Assembly: GCA_951230915.1 (NCBI GenBank)
Contig: OX579636.1
Span: 26,099,567-26,163,566 of the forward strand
Reading direction: 5' to 3'
From: Antitrichia curtipendula
Lineage: Eukaryota > Streptophyta > Bryopsida > Hypnales > Leucodontaceae
DNA: 64,000 nt
A program made the translations under genes and the position numbers. The notes beneath the pieces were generated by a model. The model was given only the letters and a program-made list of their open reading frames with translations, ran no database searches and was not told the DNA's origin. Positions 44,423 to 57,000 of this stretch are shown here, one piece after another (position 1 is the stretch's first letter; every line of letters begins with the position of its first letter).

Positions 44423-46236
44423 GGGGTTAAGCATGCAGGCTTGTCCAAAATTGTAGTGCTTAGCACTATTATACATGCCTGACACTATTACATGTGTATT
44501 ATGTCCTATAATCAAGGAATTTTTATTAAGGGGTTTGGTCTCATAGTACCCAATGGTCCGTATATATGTATCTGCTCGGATTGCTATGTATTCTTACTAC
44601 ACTACAGGGGGCTCTATAAGTGTTGTTGGCCATAAGCATTTTTTATTACATTCATTATTCTCACATTGCAAGTTTGGGACTTTTTTCTATTATGTTAAGG
44701 TAATTACACCTAAAATTGCACAAATACGCAATTCATCATGGTTCCCATTATTACATTGATAATTTTTTTTGTAGAGTCTTCAATTGTTTATAGACAATTT
44801 TCTCAAGGTTAAACATGTTCTTTTGGAAAAAAAATTGTATCTTAATGAGAAACATGCAATACTTTGCACTAAAAATGCATTCAAGCAACTTTTCAAAATA
44901 ATTGAATGGAAAACTTCTTCTTTTCATCCTACAACCCTCTAGAAGAAACAAAATGTCCTCACAAACATTTTGATATTAAATTCAAGACATTTTAGTTGTG
45001 TTTTAAATTTTATATAGGATATTTAGTCAAAAAATGGTATGCAATACAATGTATTTCAATACTTTGAATTTTTTTCCTTAAAACTTGAATTTGACATTCA
45101 AAGTGAATATTTTTGCTTCAAAGCAAAACTAACAAAATGAACCTTTGAAGTGTAGTTTCTATTTCACTTTATTTTTTTGAGAAAACCCTTAAAATGAGCA
45201 TTTCATTGAAGTTTGAAGTTAAATATCTATAACCATATTTCTAACTATGGAGGGACAAGGAAATTTTCTTTATTCCACAATCATGTTCTATACTATAATG
45301 TACTTCTATTCCGTAAATTTCAAATATTTTAAACATGTTTTCTATTTGATACGAAATTTATTTATGTATTCTTAAAAAAATAATGGTAATTTGAAAACTT
45401 TACAAAAAATTATGAAGATTTTAGAACATATTTTAGACATGTGATCTCGTTTTTTAAAAATAAAACCAAAAATATTTCTTCATAAACAACAAAGAATGGA
45501 AGATACCAATGATGCGAGTGCTTGAGCTCAAAGACATGAGCCTGCGAGCCTTGAACATAATTTTAGGTATGTACCTACAACCGTTTGAAGGTGTTTATAA
45601 TACGTGTATCTATAATATAGGTATACTATAATATGAAAATAGTTTATAAAATAGGTACATCTACCATAGACACCTATAACCATAGAAGGTGTTTACAATA
45701 TAGACTTTTAGGCTTAAAGGCTCATAGATTCTACGTTCACATGCTAACATTTTTCGGCAATACACTAGTCATTTTTTAATCATTTATAGTGCAAATGAGG
45801 AAATTTTTAATTTAAAATCCAAACGTGAAAATTTAGAAACAAACATTTGGAGTATGTGGGAAAAATATAAAGAACTTTGACTTCACAAGTTACAAGATAG
45901 TAGGGCTCCAAGTTAATAGTAAATGCTTTTCCCCCCCAAATGGCCCCTATATAGCCATCAAAGTTTGACTCAATTTAGAATGTGATTTGATAGCTAAAAA
46001 TTTATTTTATCGGACAAAAGTTGATAGGGATTCCATCAAAAAATGCCCCAATTGCTTGGAAATAATAAAACTTTTTGGGCAATATAACTTTTGATGCAAG
46101 CACCTGATCAAAGAAAAATTGATATTCCGAAGATGAAGGTACATGCGCACACCTAATGTCAAAATTTTGTGAACATCCGACAAAAATTGAGTTCTTAGGA
46201 ACTTATCTAGATTTTCAATTGTCCTTTAGAGGTTAA
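44423..46236. other. AT-rich intergenic ending in a solo piggyBac-type terminus
   Basis: No gene seen. At about 46217-46236 the words GTCCTTTAGAGG then TTAA match the right ends of copies E and H, and sequence before it (from about 46080) contains the same ATAACTTTTGATG type of phrase. A left end was not found, so this is a truncated or diverged member. Confidence 0.4.
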
Positions 46237-46627
46237 CCTGCTTGCATTGCAAGGTGATTTAAAATAAGCTAGATTCCATGTTTGCTTATGAATTTTTTTT
46301 ATGAACGAACCTAATAGTATATGCTTGTGAATGGTGAAAATCTTCATTTTTATAAAGAGCAAAAATTTTACCACGAAGAGGACTCAAAAGTTTGCTAACT
46401 TTGTTTCACATGAATGAAAAAAACTTGTTTCTCTCACTTCAAATGTTATAATTTTTCAATCCGCATGGTCAAATGGGCTGAATTATTTTTCCCACACATT
46501 GCCTTACTTGTAAACTACACTTTCATATGGTTGGAATTCAAAAAGAAAAATGATCTTAGACAATGCATCAAAAATTGCCAATTTATAACTTTTCCTCTAT
46601 CTTCCAAAATGTTTGTAATGTCCTATA

Positions 46628-46975
46628 GAGCATCCCCACCCGTCTTGTGAAACAGATGACTTGTTGCCACCGGCTTGCAAAATTGCCCCACCCGTCTTGG
46701 ATAATGGATGAACTTGTTAAGAGGCCAAGCCAAAAGCCTCCAGTGGCTTGCAAAACTAGGCTCTTTTGCAAGCCAAAGGGCGGCTTGCAAACCACATGAG
46801 ACAAGTGCCCTTTGCACTTTTCCAGCAAACAAGGACTTGATCCGTGAATGTGGACGTAGCTGATTGGGTGACGATGGCCTTTTAAGAGGTTGTGGGTAGG
46901 ACAACCCTTCTTCTCCGGCTTGCAAACTGGATTGACAAGCTTGCAAATTGGCTTGCATTTTTTAGGGGTGTAAGT
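46628..46975. mobile_element. Harbinger-like MITE, relative of the 18.6-kb element
   Basis: Starts GAGCATCCCCACCCGTC and carries repeated GGCTTGCAAA words and CCTTTTAAGAGGTTGTGGGT, shared with 18902-18925. The right terminus is poorly preserved, so the end is approximate. No long coding frame is credible here; the 131-codon minus-strand frame is a by-product of the repeats. Confidence 0.5.
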
Positions 46976-47370
46976 CAATGATGTGGATATAACTTACGAT
47001 AGCATAAAAAAAAATTGCACACCAAAAATAAGATATAAACCATCCACTCTCCATGCAAAGCCTACTTGACAACCCAAAGGACACAAAGCACATCCTTGGT
47101 GTCCTTTGGGTGATCATGCCAATGCCACCACATCCCTTGATACTTTTTCCCAGAAACAAATCTCTGGCTTTGAATTGTCCTCACAACTCCGTCATCAGTT
47201 TCAAGTTTGAATTGATAAGTATTTGTGGCATTTTCATTGGTTGGCTGCTTTTTCATGTTTGTGAATCTTCCCCCACGTTGCAGCAAGAAAAACACAAGAG
47301 GTTGGGCTAGCTAGGGCACAGAAATCAAGTAAGCTTTGTGCGCATGCGCATGCACTCCCGTGTAGAAAGT

Positions 47371-47620
47371 AAAGTGGGTACCCCCAAACCGCCACTTTTT
47401 GCTATTGTACAAAGATATTATTATTAGACTTGTCAAATTTTCATTGGTTTTCTTGTTGGCAAGTGAAAGGAGGTTCCAACTCACCAAATAATGCGACATT
47501 TAGATAATAGATGCAAAAGTTAAGAAGGATTGAAGTTTATTATCTGGTCAATGTTCTACAATCATTTCTTCCACATAGGTACAATTTGGTTTTGGAGATT
47601 TATCCCAAGCGATGATAACA
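47371..47620 (+). mobile_element. AAGGTGGGTACCC-family element, copy 2 (right end unclear)
   Basis: Starts AAAGTGGGTACCCCCAAACC and continues with CCACTTTTTGCTATT and AAAGGAGGTTCCAAC in the same order as copies 3 and 4. The right boundary is not clear. Confidence 0.5.
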
Positions 47621-48121
47621 ACAATTTGTTTATACTAAAAAAACTTTGGATTGGAGCCTCAAGAAATGAAGTGTTTTGATTGGAATATAGCTATGGTATC
47701 TAGTTTTGGGTTTGTACCAAATAGAACTTGGGTTGTAACCCATTATTTTTTTTAGTAGATGAATTTTTTTGTTTAAAATCCTACATGCTTGAAGTGGATA
47801 GTGACTTCCTAGACCTAAAGGGAGTATTTTTTGGGGAAGGTTTTGGAGGTATCCAACCTTGAAGGCAAGGAGGAATTATAGGGAGACTTTTTTCAGCCAA
47901 TCATTTATATTTTTTTATTGTTTGTTTCTGGGCCATTTCTGTCCAAAAATCATCAAAAAAACAGCCAAAATGATGCAGGACAATGTTGACTGTAAGAAGT
48001 TCTATGACTATGGGGTAAATCTTAAAAGGCTTCTATGGATAACTCTGCTTAAAAAAATCAGCCCAAATGCACAATGGTTCATGACTCAACTCTTTAAGTT
48101 TGCACCACATGTCTGGACCAC

Positions 48122-48398
48122 TAAGATGGGTACCCCCAAACCCGCCACTTTTTGCTATTGAGCCTAGTTACAATTATTAAATTGATCAAATTTTCATATG
48201 CCCTTATTGGCAAATGAAAGGAGGTTCCAACGCACCAAAGAATGGGACATTTGGATACTGTATGCAAAAGTTATTAAGGAACAAAGTTTGGTTCTGAAAG
48301 CGTTTCTTCCACATAGGTCCAGAATTGATTCTGGAGATGTACACAGGATATAGATGGCGGTTTAAGGTCAGTGGCACTTTAAGAACATACTACCTTAC
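48122..48398 (+). mobile_element. AAGGTGGGTACCC-family element, copy 3
   Basis: Left end TAAGATGGGTACCCCCAAA; right end CATACTACCTTA. Interior words match copies 2 and 4 closely (GTTCCAACGCACCAAAGAAT, GGAGATGTACACA). Non-coding. Confidence 0.55.
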
Positions 48399-49119
48399 CT
48401 ACTTATAAGTCCCTTGTTTCAGGCATGGTACCCATTTACAAAGGTTTTATCCCTACACCAAGGTTGTAGCCGAAGTTTTTTTTAGTTTTTTTTTTTTTTT
48501 TTTGCCTAAACAGACCCTAAGTATGAAGCTCCATGCATTTTGTTTTTTAGCAAGTGAGCACTTTATGAAGGACGCTCAGTAGAGAAATTCACTTATTATT
48601 CACCTGACCTGGAAGATGGAAGAAAAATAAAAGTCCAGGTTCAATGATGGCCCCACTCATCTCGTGAGAGGATAAGTTATCAAAGGATCATCGCCAAGTT
48701 CATAACTCGGAGGAGCTTTTTTGGAACTTTTTTTTCAAGAAAGTAAGAAGATTGGGGGGACACATGCAAATGATCACGGATCATCCCCCAAGTGTTCCCA
48801 TTCCGTCAGACCGACCCCAGTCCAGTACAGTGTGTTTTTTATTATTAAAAATGAAAAATCAGTGACAAAATCAATTAATTAACTTTAATGCTACAGACGG
48901 AGGCTCCTCGGCAGGCAACCCGTCCAACAGAGTGGGCCCCGCAGGGTGAATTTGCCCATTTGGAAAACACTGGAATTTTTTTATTTGCCACATGGCGTAG
49001 GATAAAATTTTGCAAATTTATTTGCTATCACTAGCAGAGGCCCTAAATTTCGGTAGCTATGAGAGGTAAAGAACATAAATTAAAAAGGCACAAAACTGAA
49101 TACATTGAATCGGGGTACA
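48399..49119. other. Intergenic, nothing recognised
   Basis: A T-run near 48480-48503 and a GC-richer patch near 48890-48950. No gene or bounded repeat. Confidence 0.4.
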
Positions 49120-49393
49120 AAGGTGGGTACACCCAAAACCGTCACTTTTTGCTACTGAGCCTAGTTACTACTATTAGACTGGTCAAATTTTCATATGTTC
49201 TTGTTGGCAAGTGAAAGGAGGTTCCAACACACTAGAGAACATGGCATTTGGACACCGTATGCAAAAGTTATTAAGGGCCAAATTTTGTTTCTAAAAGCGC
49301 TCCATCCAAATAGGTACATAACTGATTTTGAAAATGTACACAACCTGTAGATGGCACTTTAAGGTCAGGTGCCATTTGGGGGGTGCCTACCTT
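49120..49393 (+). mobile_element. AAGGTGGGTACCC-family element, copy 4
   Basis: Left end AAGGTGGGTACACCCAAAAC; right end complemented AAGGTAGGCACCCC. It directly abuts the MITE interior at 49392-49566. Confidence 0.6.
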
Positions 49394-49566
49394 AAAGGGA
49401 CCAAAAAATTGAAGGGATTTACCGCAAAAAACTGTAGATGTTTGAAACATGATGTACAGCCCCCAAACACTTCAATGACTATTGATGTACACCAAAGATA
49501 GATAGATATTTATATAGTGTGTAATGTTGATTAATTAGTATAGGTCCCCTTAAAACCCCTATTCAA
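49392..49566 (+). mobile_element. CACTAAATAGGGG-type MITE, uninterrupted copy
   Basis: The interior from AGGGACCAAAAAATTGAAGG to GGTCCCCTTAAAACCCCTA matches 27016-27168 plus 28095-28105, without copy E. The termini are degenerate (left merged with the element at 49120, right CTATTCAATG in place of CTATTTAGTG). It serves as the empty-site reference for copy E. Confidence 0.65.
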
Positions 49567-50442
49567 TGTCGGGTACTTTATTTTTTACAAATTACCCCGC
49601 AGAACACAGAATTCACCCTGAATATCTCATAATAATAACTCACCTTATCCGACAGCCGTGAATCTCGTCCCCTCGGAAGCTTTCAAAATCAACTTATTAA
49701 ATTCTTTTCTGCATTGGCAGCTACAGAACTTTCGACACGTGTTTAACGGCAGAAGGACCCAATAGCCAGGGGATGGGATGAGCTGGCTGGTCAGCTGGTG
49801 TGAAGGCAGCATTTAGTAAGTTACGGGCTTTGGGGATTGCGGCTCAACGGCGGCGATTACAACGTCCCGCGTCTTGAATGCCAGCTTCTGTCTGACTGAC
49901 ACCAGCGCTGCAGCTGTCCCGTCGCTCTGGATAATATGGGTCCCAGTATTGCTTTAAAAAAACAATTATGTTTTATATATTTATTTTTAATTTGCAACTA
50001 CTTATTAATGAAAGGGAACTCACTGGGGGACGGCAGTGGGGAACCCAGTCATATTGTACCTGAATGCACGTTTTCGGTGTACAGTTCCTGCGGTACTATT
50101 GTCTGTAGAAGAGGAAGAAGAAGGGAAAAAAAGAAATACTCCAGAAAAGTCTGCCTGGTGGCACCAAAGTCCAAAGAGGGAGAGAGGGCATGTATGTACA
50201 GTACTGTACAGTGTAGACTGGATAATTTTCAGAACCTACTGGAACTATTAGGAGGAGGAGGGGGAATTACGGCATGTAGTTAACCGCTAAGGTTTACAAC
50301 ATGTTTTCGACAATGTTAACCCTTAGAGCAGTCCGATAGCAACACGCTGAAGCAATATTGTGAAGCAAATCAATGGAGGACATTCCTCATTGTTAGAAGA
50401 TTAATGGTACACAACTTTCACAGAGTCGCTGTGGGATTGTAC
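49567..50442. other. Intergenic, less AT-rich, nothing recognised
   Basis: A stretch with near-balanced base composition and purine runs (GAGGAAGAAGAAGG near 50112). Frames of 115 and 71 codons near 49936-50283 lack any recognisable feature. Confidence 0.35.
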
Positions 50443-50446
50443 TTAA

Positions 50447-51018
50447 CCCCTAAAACCCCGCTTGTCCCCACGGGGGCAATTTGGGTCCGGGTAGGTTCCT
50501 ATTGTCTCAATTTGAAGTGAATTTTTTTGAGATTTTTTGAGGTTGTGTAGCTTTGCAAGAGCTTTGTGAATATATAATTTTTGTTTCAATCGGATGCCGG
50601 ATGAAAAAGTTATGGCACTATGAGCAAGAAATGGAGATTGGCGGGCAGCCCAAAAAAAATTACAAAAAGTCAAAATAACTTTTTTTGAATTTTTTCCCTA
50701 AAAGATTATGTTCTTACCTATACGTGAAGCTTTGATTCATTCTATTTGGACTAGGGATGAGAAAGTTATGGACAATTTTAGTTTTTCGGGCAATTTAAGC
50801 ATCTTCTTGAAAAAAAACTTTTTGTTCAACTTTGAATGCTAATATCTTCCAATCCGTATGGTCAAATTTGATGAAATTTTTACTACATGATCTCAGACAA
50901 GCTAAGTACAAGATCCTACGGTTAAATTACCCCCAAAAATTGATTTCCTTAAGTGAATACAATAGAAGTGGTAGTTTTGAGTGGTTTTTGGCAGAAAACA
51001 CCCTTGGGGTTTTAGGGG
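50447..51018 (-). mobile_element. piggyBac-type element F, first of a four-element chain
   Basis: TTAA at 50443-50446 and 51019-51022. The terminal repeats are perfect over 13 bases after TTAA: CCCCTAAAACCCC and GGGGTTTTAGGGG. At 572 bp it is a short form; its interior matches copy E in the same orientation. The right TTAA is also the left TTAA of element G1. Confidence 0.85.
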
Positions 51019-51022
51019 TTAA

Positions 51023-51608
51023 TCCCTAAATCTTTAATTTCTATAATCCCAAGGCCAATTTTTTTTGTCAAAAAACACTCAAAACTACCATTTCTGCTGC
51101 ATTCACCCAAGAAAGCAGAAAAAAAAAACCATTTGTTTAGAATCTAACCCGTAAGATATTGTACTTCACTTGTTTGAGATTATGTGGTAAATTTTTTATC
51201 AAATTTGGCCGTACAAATTGGAAGATTTTAGCATTCAAAGTTGGACAAGAAAGTTTTTTTCAAGAACACCCGAAAAACAAGATCGTCCATAACTTCTTGT
51301 CACTAGTCCAAATAGAATGGTTCAAAGTTTTACATGTAGAAAAAAATATAATGTGTTAGGTAGAGAAATTTATTATTGTTTTTTGTTTTGTTTAAAAAAA
51401 AAAATTAGGGTTGCATGTCGACCTCCATTTTTGGCTTTTTGTGCAATAACTTTTGCTTCCATGCACTAATTGAAATAAAAATTATATTCCCAAGAAGCTT
51501 ATGTGTTTTTCTATATTAACAAAAAAATTGGGTAAATTACGATGAATATTGAGACCGTATAAGCCAAAGTCGCATTTCGGCCTCTATAGGGTCAATGGGA
51601 GTTTAGAG
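51023..51608 (+). mobile_element. piggyBac-type element G1, second in chain
   Basis: Starts TCCCTAAATCTTTAATTTC after the shared TTAA (51019-51022) and ends CCTATAGGGTCAATGGGAGTT then TAGAG before TTAA at 51609-51612. At 586 bp it is the same short form as F, in the opposite orientation. Non-coding. Confidence 0.7.
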
Positions 51609-51612
51609 TTAA

Positions 51613-52674
51613 ACTGCATTTGTTGGCAACATAGAGATTTGGGGCAGCTCACTATAAATGGAACTTTTATTTATTTTATTTGAAATTTTTACACAACACG
51701 TGTCTAAGGAATAGCTTGAAGGCCCAACAATTTTCATAACTTTTGACTACATGGTTAAAAAAAATTTGTATGATATGTAATTACAACTAAAATTTTTTCT
51801 TAGTTTACAAATCATTTAAAAAAATTAAAAATTGAATTTATTTTTCTAGATTTATATATATACATGTGAAGCTTTGAATCATTCTAATTGGTGAACGAGA
51901 TGAAAGTTATGAGGAGTTTTAGCTTGCAAGTTGTTTGCAGGTAGTTATGGAATCTCTACTCTAAGAGAAATTTTGAAGTCCTTTATTTAACTCAATTTTC
52001 AATATTTGGAGATAAATAAATAAAAACATTAGGTGTAGATTGTTTATTACAACCATTGGGATTGGAATTTTACATTTCCATAACTAAAGTCTTATCAATT
52101 TAGCATTTTGAATCATTATCTATTTCTTTTTTACTTACTTATTATTTTCCTATATCTTATACAATTCCAAGCGATTTAAATTTTTTTCAAGCATGTAGCC
52201 AACTTGCCTTGAAGAATGAATCCAAAGAAGCACAACCATTTTGGACATTTTTTCATACAAATGTGACCTTGAGAAGTGCAACTGCCTGTTTTTTTGTAGG
52301 GTCCAAAAAATGATCTTTGTCACTTCAAATACTAATATCTTGCAATCTACATGGTGGAAATTTCTAAATTTCTTCTACTTCTTTTCAACTAAGGTAACTC
52401 AACCTATGACATGTAGAATTTCGGACCAGTCTATTTTAGGCCAAAAACTTTTTGTGAAATACATTTCACAAAAAATATGTACTGCTCATGAATTTTTGGG
52501 CCTGCATTAGGCTGGTCCAAAGTTGGCTTGTCATAGGCAGAGCTACCTTAGCATACTACAAAATCCTATAGTTTTATGTGTCTAAATTTTTTTTTTCTAA
52601 AATTTGGGGCTTATACTAGAAATGGTGGTTTTAGAGCGATTTTGGTAAAAACATAGAGAAAAAAGTATAGGGAT
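51613..52674 (-). mobile_element. piggyBac-type element G2, third in chain
   Basis: Shares TTAA 51609-51612 with G1 and TTAA 52675-52678 with H. The interior is the reverse complement of copies A-D (for example CCAAAGAAGCACAACCATTT). It is 1,062 bp, or 903 bp after removing the nested element at 52392-52548 and one TA, the normal long-form size. Confidence 0.75.
52392..52548. mobile_element. Nested TA-target MITE inside G2, 157 bp
   Basis: TA at 52390-52391 and 52549-52550. Ends AGGTAACTCAACCTATGACA and, complemented, AGGTAGCTCTGCCTATGACA. Removing it restores the G2 sequence as seen in other copies (TTCAACTAGCATACTACAAA). Non-coding. Confidence 0.75.
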
Positions 52675-52678
52675 TAAC

Positions 52679-53577
52679 CCCTACATGACGAAGGCCTTTC
52701 ATTTGCACACACACACCCCTCAAAACTGCCATTTCTATTGCAAAGGATAAAAATAATTTTTAGGGTGTTTTTTTGCACATCTAACCATAGGATCTTACAC
52801 CTAATTAGTATGCGAATATGTGGAATGAATTTCAAAACATTTGACCGCATAGATTGCAAGGTATTTGCATTTAAAGTGAAGAATTTTTTTTTTTACACAT
52901 TACGGGGTTAGATTATTTGACTTTGAACCTTTTTGACTTCAATTTTTTGCACTATGGAGTTTTGAAGAATTTTTTATAAATGGAAATTGAATCGAGAATC
53001 TAGGAGATTTATTTATTTATTTAATAAAATTAATTCTTGAATTTTTGTTAAGTAGAGTAGGTATGAGATAGAAGGAAAATCTAAATTATCAATATCTCTA
53101 AGATGGAATTAAAACACACTAAATCCAATGGTGAGATTGTTCTAGCAAAAAGTCTAAACCATGTGGAATTTTATTTTTTTTAAGTTGTAAAAATTGCATT
53201 CAAATATGAATCCTACAAGTTAATCTCTTGCAAAGATGTTTAGATTGCCCAAAAAACAAGATTGTCTATAACTTTCACATCACTTATTCAAATGAAATGA
53301 ATCAAATATTTCCATCTATAAAAAAAATATAGTTCATTAGAAAAAAAAATTCAAATTTTTGAATAATTTTTTGTTGCTCAGTCTCCTCTATTTTGAGCTA
53401 ATATAGGCATAACTTTTCTTACTGGGCACCAACTGAAAAATATATATTTTTTGCAAAAGATAATCAATTTTTCTATCTTCAAAAAAAGAAGTTCAAAAAA
53501 ATATGACAAAAATTGAGACTTTAGGTACTTGCCCAAAATCTAATTTTTCCCCCAAAGGGACAATGGTCCTTTAGAGA
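52679..53577 (+). mobile_element. piggyBac-type element H, fourth in chain
   Basis: Shares TTAA 52675-52678 with G2; right TTAA is 53578-53581. Ends CCCCTACATGACGAAGG and GGTCCTTTAGAGA. The 899-bp interior follows copy A near its left end (CAAAACTGCCATTTCTATTG). Non-coding. Confidence 0.75.
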
Positions 53578-53810
53578 TTAAGCACTTTGACGTCTATATT
53601 CTAAACAAAGAACAAAGGATTTGTAGGCATTATTTAGTCTAATTAACTTCCCATTCCTCCAATGTAATACTTGAATGTTGAAAAGACAACGTCCTTATTG
53701 ACTTATTTCATAAAATTGCTATAAATGATAGTTTGTTCAAAGATATGAGCAAAAATGTGCCAAAGTTTGAAAAAGGATAAAGGTGTTTAAAGGTTAAGCT
53801 TTTAGCATAA

Positions 53811-54010
53811 GGGAGAAGCACCCAAAAGTAACAATGTACTCAATTGCGATAATTTCTAGAACGTGAATCTAGGTAGGCCATAGATAGCTTATTGTTTGTT
53901 GACCAAAATGATAAGCTATCTGAGGTCTACCTAGATTTAAGTTCTAGAATGACTACCATGTGTAGAAATTATCGCAATTGGATACATTGTTGGTTTTGGG
54001 TGTTTCTTCC
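53811..54010. repeat. 200-bp foldback repeat
   Basis: Left arm GGGAGAAGCACCCAAAAGTA continues to ATTGCGATAATTTCT; the right arm complemented reads GGAAGAAACACCCAAAACCA and ATTGCGATAATTTCT. Inside, TCTAGGTAGGCCATAGATAG pairs with the matching right-arm stretch after a short asymmetric insert. The loop is near 53895-53910. Probably a MITE; no target duplication is evident. Confidence 0.65.
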
Positions 54011-57000
54011 TTGTGTCCGATTAAGCAATTGTGAGGGGATAATTTTCTCTGGTCAAAGAATAGAAATAATGAAGATTGCACTATTTTTTGTTAATTTTTC
54101 ATCAAGTTTGGAATTAGTAGAAATTAAGGAAGTATAGCTTATTTACAAGTCAACTTGTTATTGATGTATGAGCAAACCTATTTCCAAAAAGCACAAAACT
54201 AGAAACCAGTCTTAGCAACTTCATTAGGTGTCAATGTGTTATTTGTCACATAACAATGAACTTGCTAAACCACATCATATTCCCTTCATTCACAGAAATA
54301 GGTCACCCTATCTTACGCAAAATGGGGCCATGTGTTGAAAACAAGTTGTATACATTTTAGGATTTGGAGGACTAGTCCTCGAAATGTTTAGAAACCAAGA
54401 ACAAAAAAGGTAAAACAATTGTATTGCATTTAGGTATGAACTAAGAAAGTGTGCATAAGATCACAAAACAAATTGTCCCGTGAATTTTGCGGAAGAAAAA
54501 GAAGGGGTGTTCCTTTTTTCATTTTAGAGGCCAGTTAATTAGTGACCGTATTTCGGTGTTTTATCGAAATTGATGCACTATACAATGGAGAAAAGCATGT
54601 GGTAGCTCCGAGGGCAGGGGATCAGTCTGTTTTTTGTTGATGCCATCAGATAAACATTTCACAAGCAAAGCACGCATCCACAATCAATCAATGAAAGTGA
54701 TGAGAGTGTGCATCACTTACGCATTCATGTGATGCAAAAATCAAGAGAGTTTTTGAAGATGCATCCCACAAGTTTCGCCTCTTCGTATAAGTTACACAGT
54801 ATACTGCTAAAATAATTTGAGTGGTTTGAATGTAATCCAATGTACATCATGATTTTGCAAAAATTGCAGATATTTAAAAAAAAGATCTGTTTTTTGGGGA
54901 ACACTATTATAGCATCACAAATTTTTTTAGCCATCACTGCACCAACATTGCACACTCAAAGACGTGTTTGTATACAAGAACTCAGCTTCTACTTCACTGC
55001 CCCAAATGTTTTCAACATCCTCTAAGGGTAAATGAATAAAAAAGATTTATTTGGGGAGTAAATGGAAAGAAGGAGAGTGCAACAAATTTGAGGTTGTCTT
55101 CTATGTGTGTGTACATGGCAAATGCATGAAGGTGTATACGGGTTGTAATTGACCGTGGAATTTCAAGGTCTAATAACTACCAAAAATAGGGACTCCTTTT
55201 GTAGTGTGTATCCATGTTCAACACACACACAATTATATATATTTGCCAACAAAATCCAAGGGAGGAGTATTTTACTCCACATGCTATTTAAGCAAACTAA
55301 AGATTGAACATATCATAGACTAAAAGAAACATATTCAAAATTAAGGTGGATGAATAAAGAATCTTTGGAGAGTAAAGTAAAAGAGCCCATTTTACATACA
55401 AGTTTGTGCAAGCCCATTTGCAGACAAATCTCTTATTGTGATGTTCATATATAGTCTAAAATGGACATCATAATAAAAAATTTGCCCACAATGTGTTTCT
55501 CCAACTTATGTCTCGAATGGATTCTTACATCTATATTCTGCAAATTGTCTAAGATATGTGCACCAGAAAACACCATCAAAGAGTTAAAAAAAATGCATTC
55601 AAGTGGCGATTGGGAGGGCACATATCTTATGCGACATGGATGTAAACAACTATTGCTACTCATGGACTTGTTCACATGAAAGGAGATGATATAAAGGTAA
55701 TATGTCCTTAAAGTGACCAAGCTCTTCAAATCGCCCCTATAAATGAGTCTAGTACAATTAATGTAGGCTTGAGGAATTGATATGCAAAAGTTCAATATTT
55801 GTCTTTACATGGTGTTCAAACATTTAATAGAATGGAACAAAATTAAGTCCTAAAATGGATGAAAAGAGAAAAGCCAATGATGCACAAAAAGAATTATAAA
55901 AAAATGAGAAGCCATAAATATTCCATCTTCAATTAGTAGAAATATGATAATGAATGTTCTGTTTTTAATATTCCATTTTAATTAGTGAGGGACACTTTTT
56001 GAATGCATGTTACGTGCCATTTAAATATAAAGGGTGCTTTTGGAATACATCTTGGTCCATTTATAAGACTATGCCATGCAATTACTACACCATCTACAAA
56101 CAAAAATAGTGGCCTACTACTTGTAGCTTTTACTTTCAAAAACTATAACTAAATGTTTACTACCTTAAGTGGAGGGCAAGGTTGGCACTTCTCTGCCAAA
56201 TATTTATTTATTTACAGAAAATAAGTTTTGGCAAATGCTAAAAATAGATTTATTTTCCAATACCCCTTTTTTACCATAATTTAAAATAATAATAATAATT
56301 TTCCTAAACTTTCAGCATTTATTTTTAGAATTAATTTCCTCCAATCCCGCACTACAATTATAGTATTCAAAAAATTATACAACTTCTTGTGTTTACTTTG
56401 GATTTCATTCTCTTCTCATTGAAAATTTGTCCACTGCGCCAACTACCTCCAATTTTGATTCACTTGGTAAAGGGGTGTTTTGAGGACTTGTTATCCAAAC
56501 CAACAAAGGACAATTGGGCTAAGACTTGTGACCATTTCACACCACCGATAGTATAGGAGCAGGTTCTAAAATGGAGTGGTCATTTAGAACCGCCCCTACA
56601 AAAGGGCCTGAAATCGTGTACGTCTTAGAAATGTAAAAGTTTTTGAGAGCTCAAAAAATCTAATTGCATGCCCGTGGTTTTCAGACCATAAGCAGTCCAT
56701 GGGAACCACCATTATGTATATGTTTTTTGAGTCATTAATATGTAATTCAATTTTGTAAACCACAATGTTGATTTGTTAGTCTTGCTTGAAAAATGGGATA
56801 TACATGATTCTTTCTTTTTTTTGACACAACTAAGTCACATAAACATACTTTTAAGAGTGTTGACAACATCTTCTTCATCCATTTATAGACTCTCTTGTTC
56901 TATTCAAAGACACAACCCAAGAGATGAATATTATTGGCTATGTGCACAAATAGCGACTTATGTACCTTTGCCTTCAAAAATTCATATCTTACTCAGAAGG

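Noticed and set aside
46583..46978. 131-codon minus-strand frame
   Set aside because: It lies entirely in the Harbinger-like repeat and follows its CTTGCAAA words.
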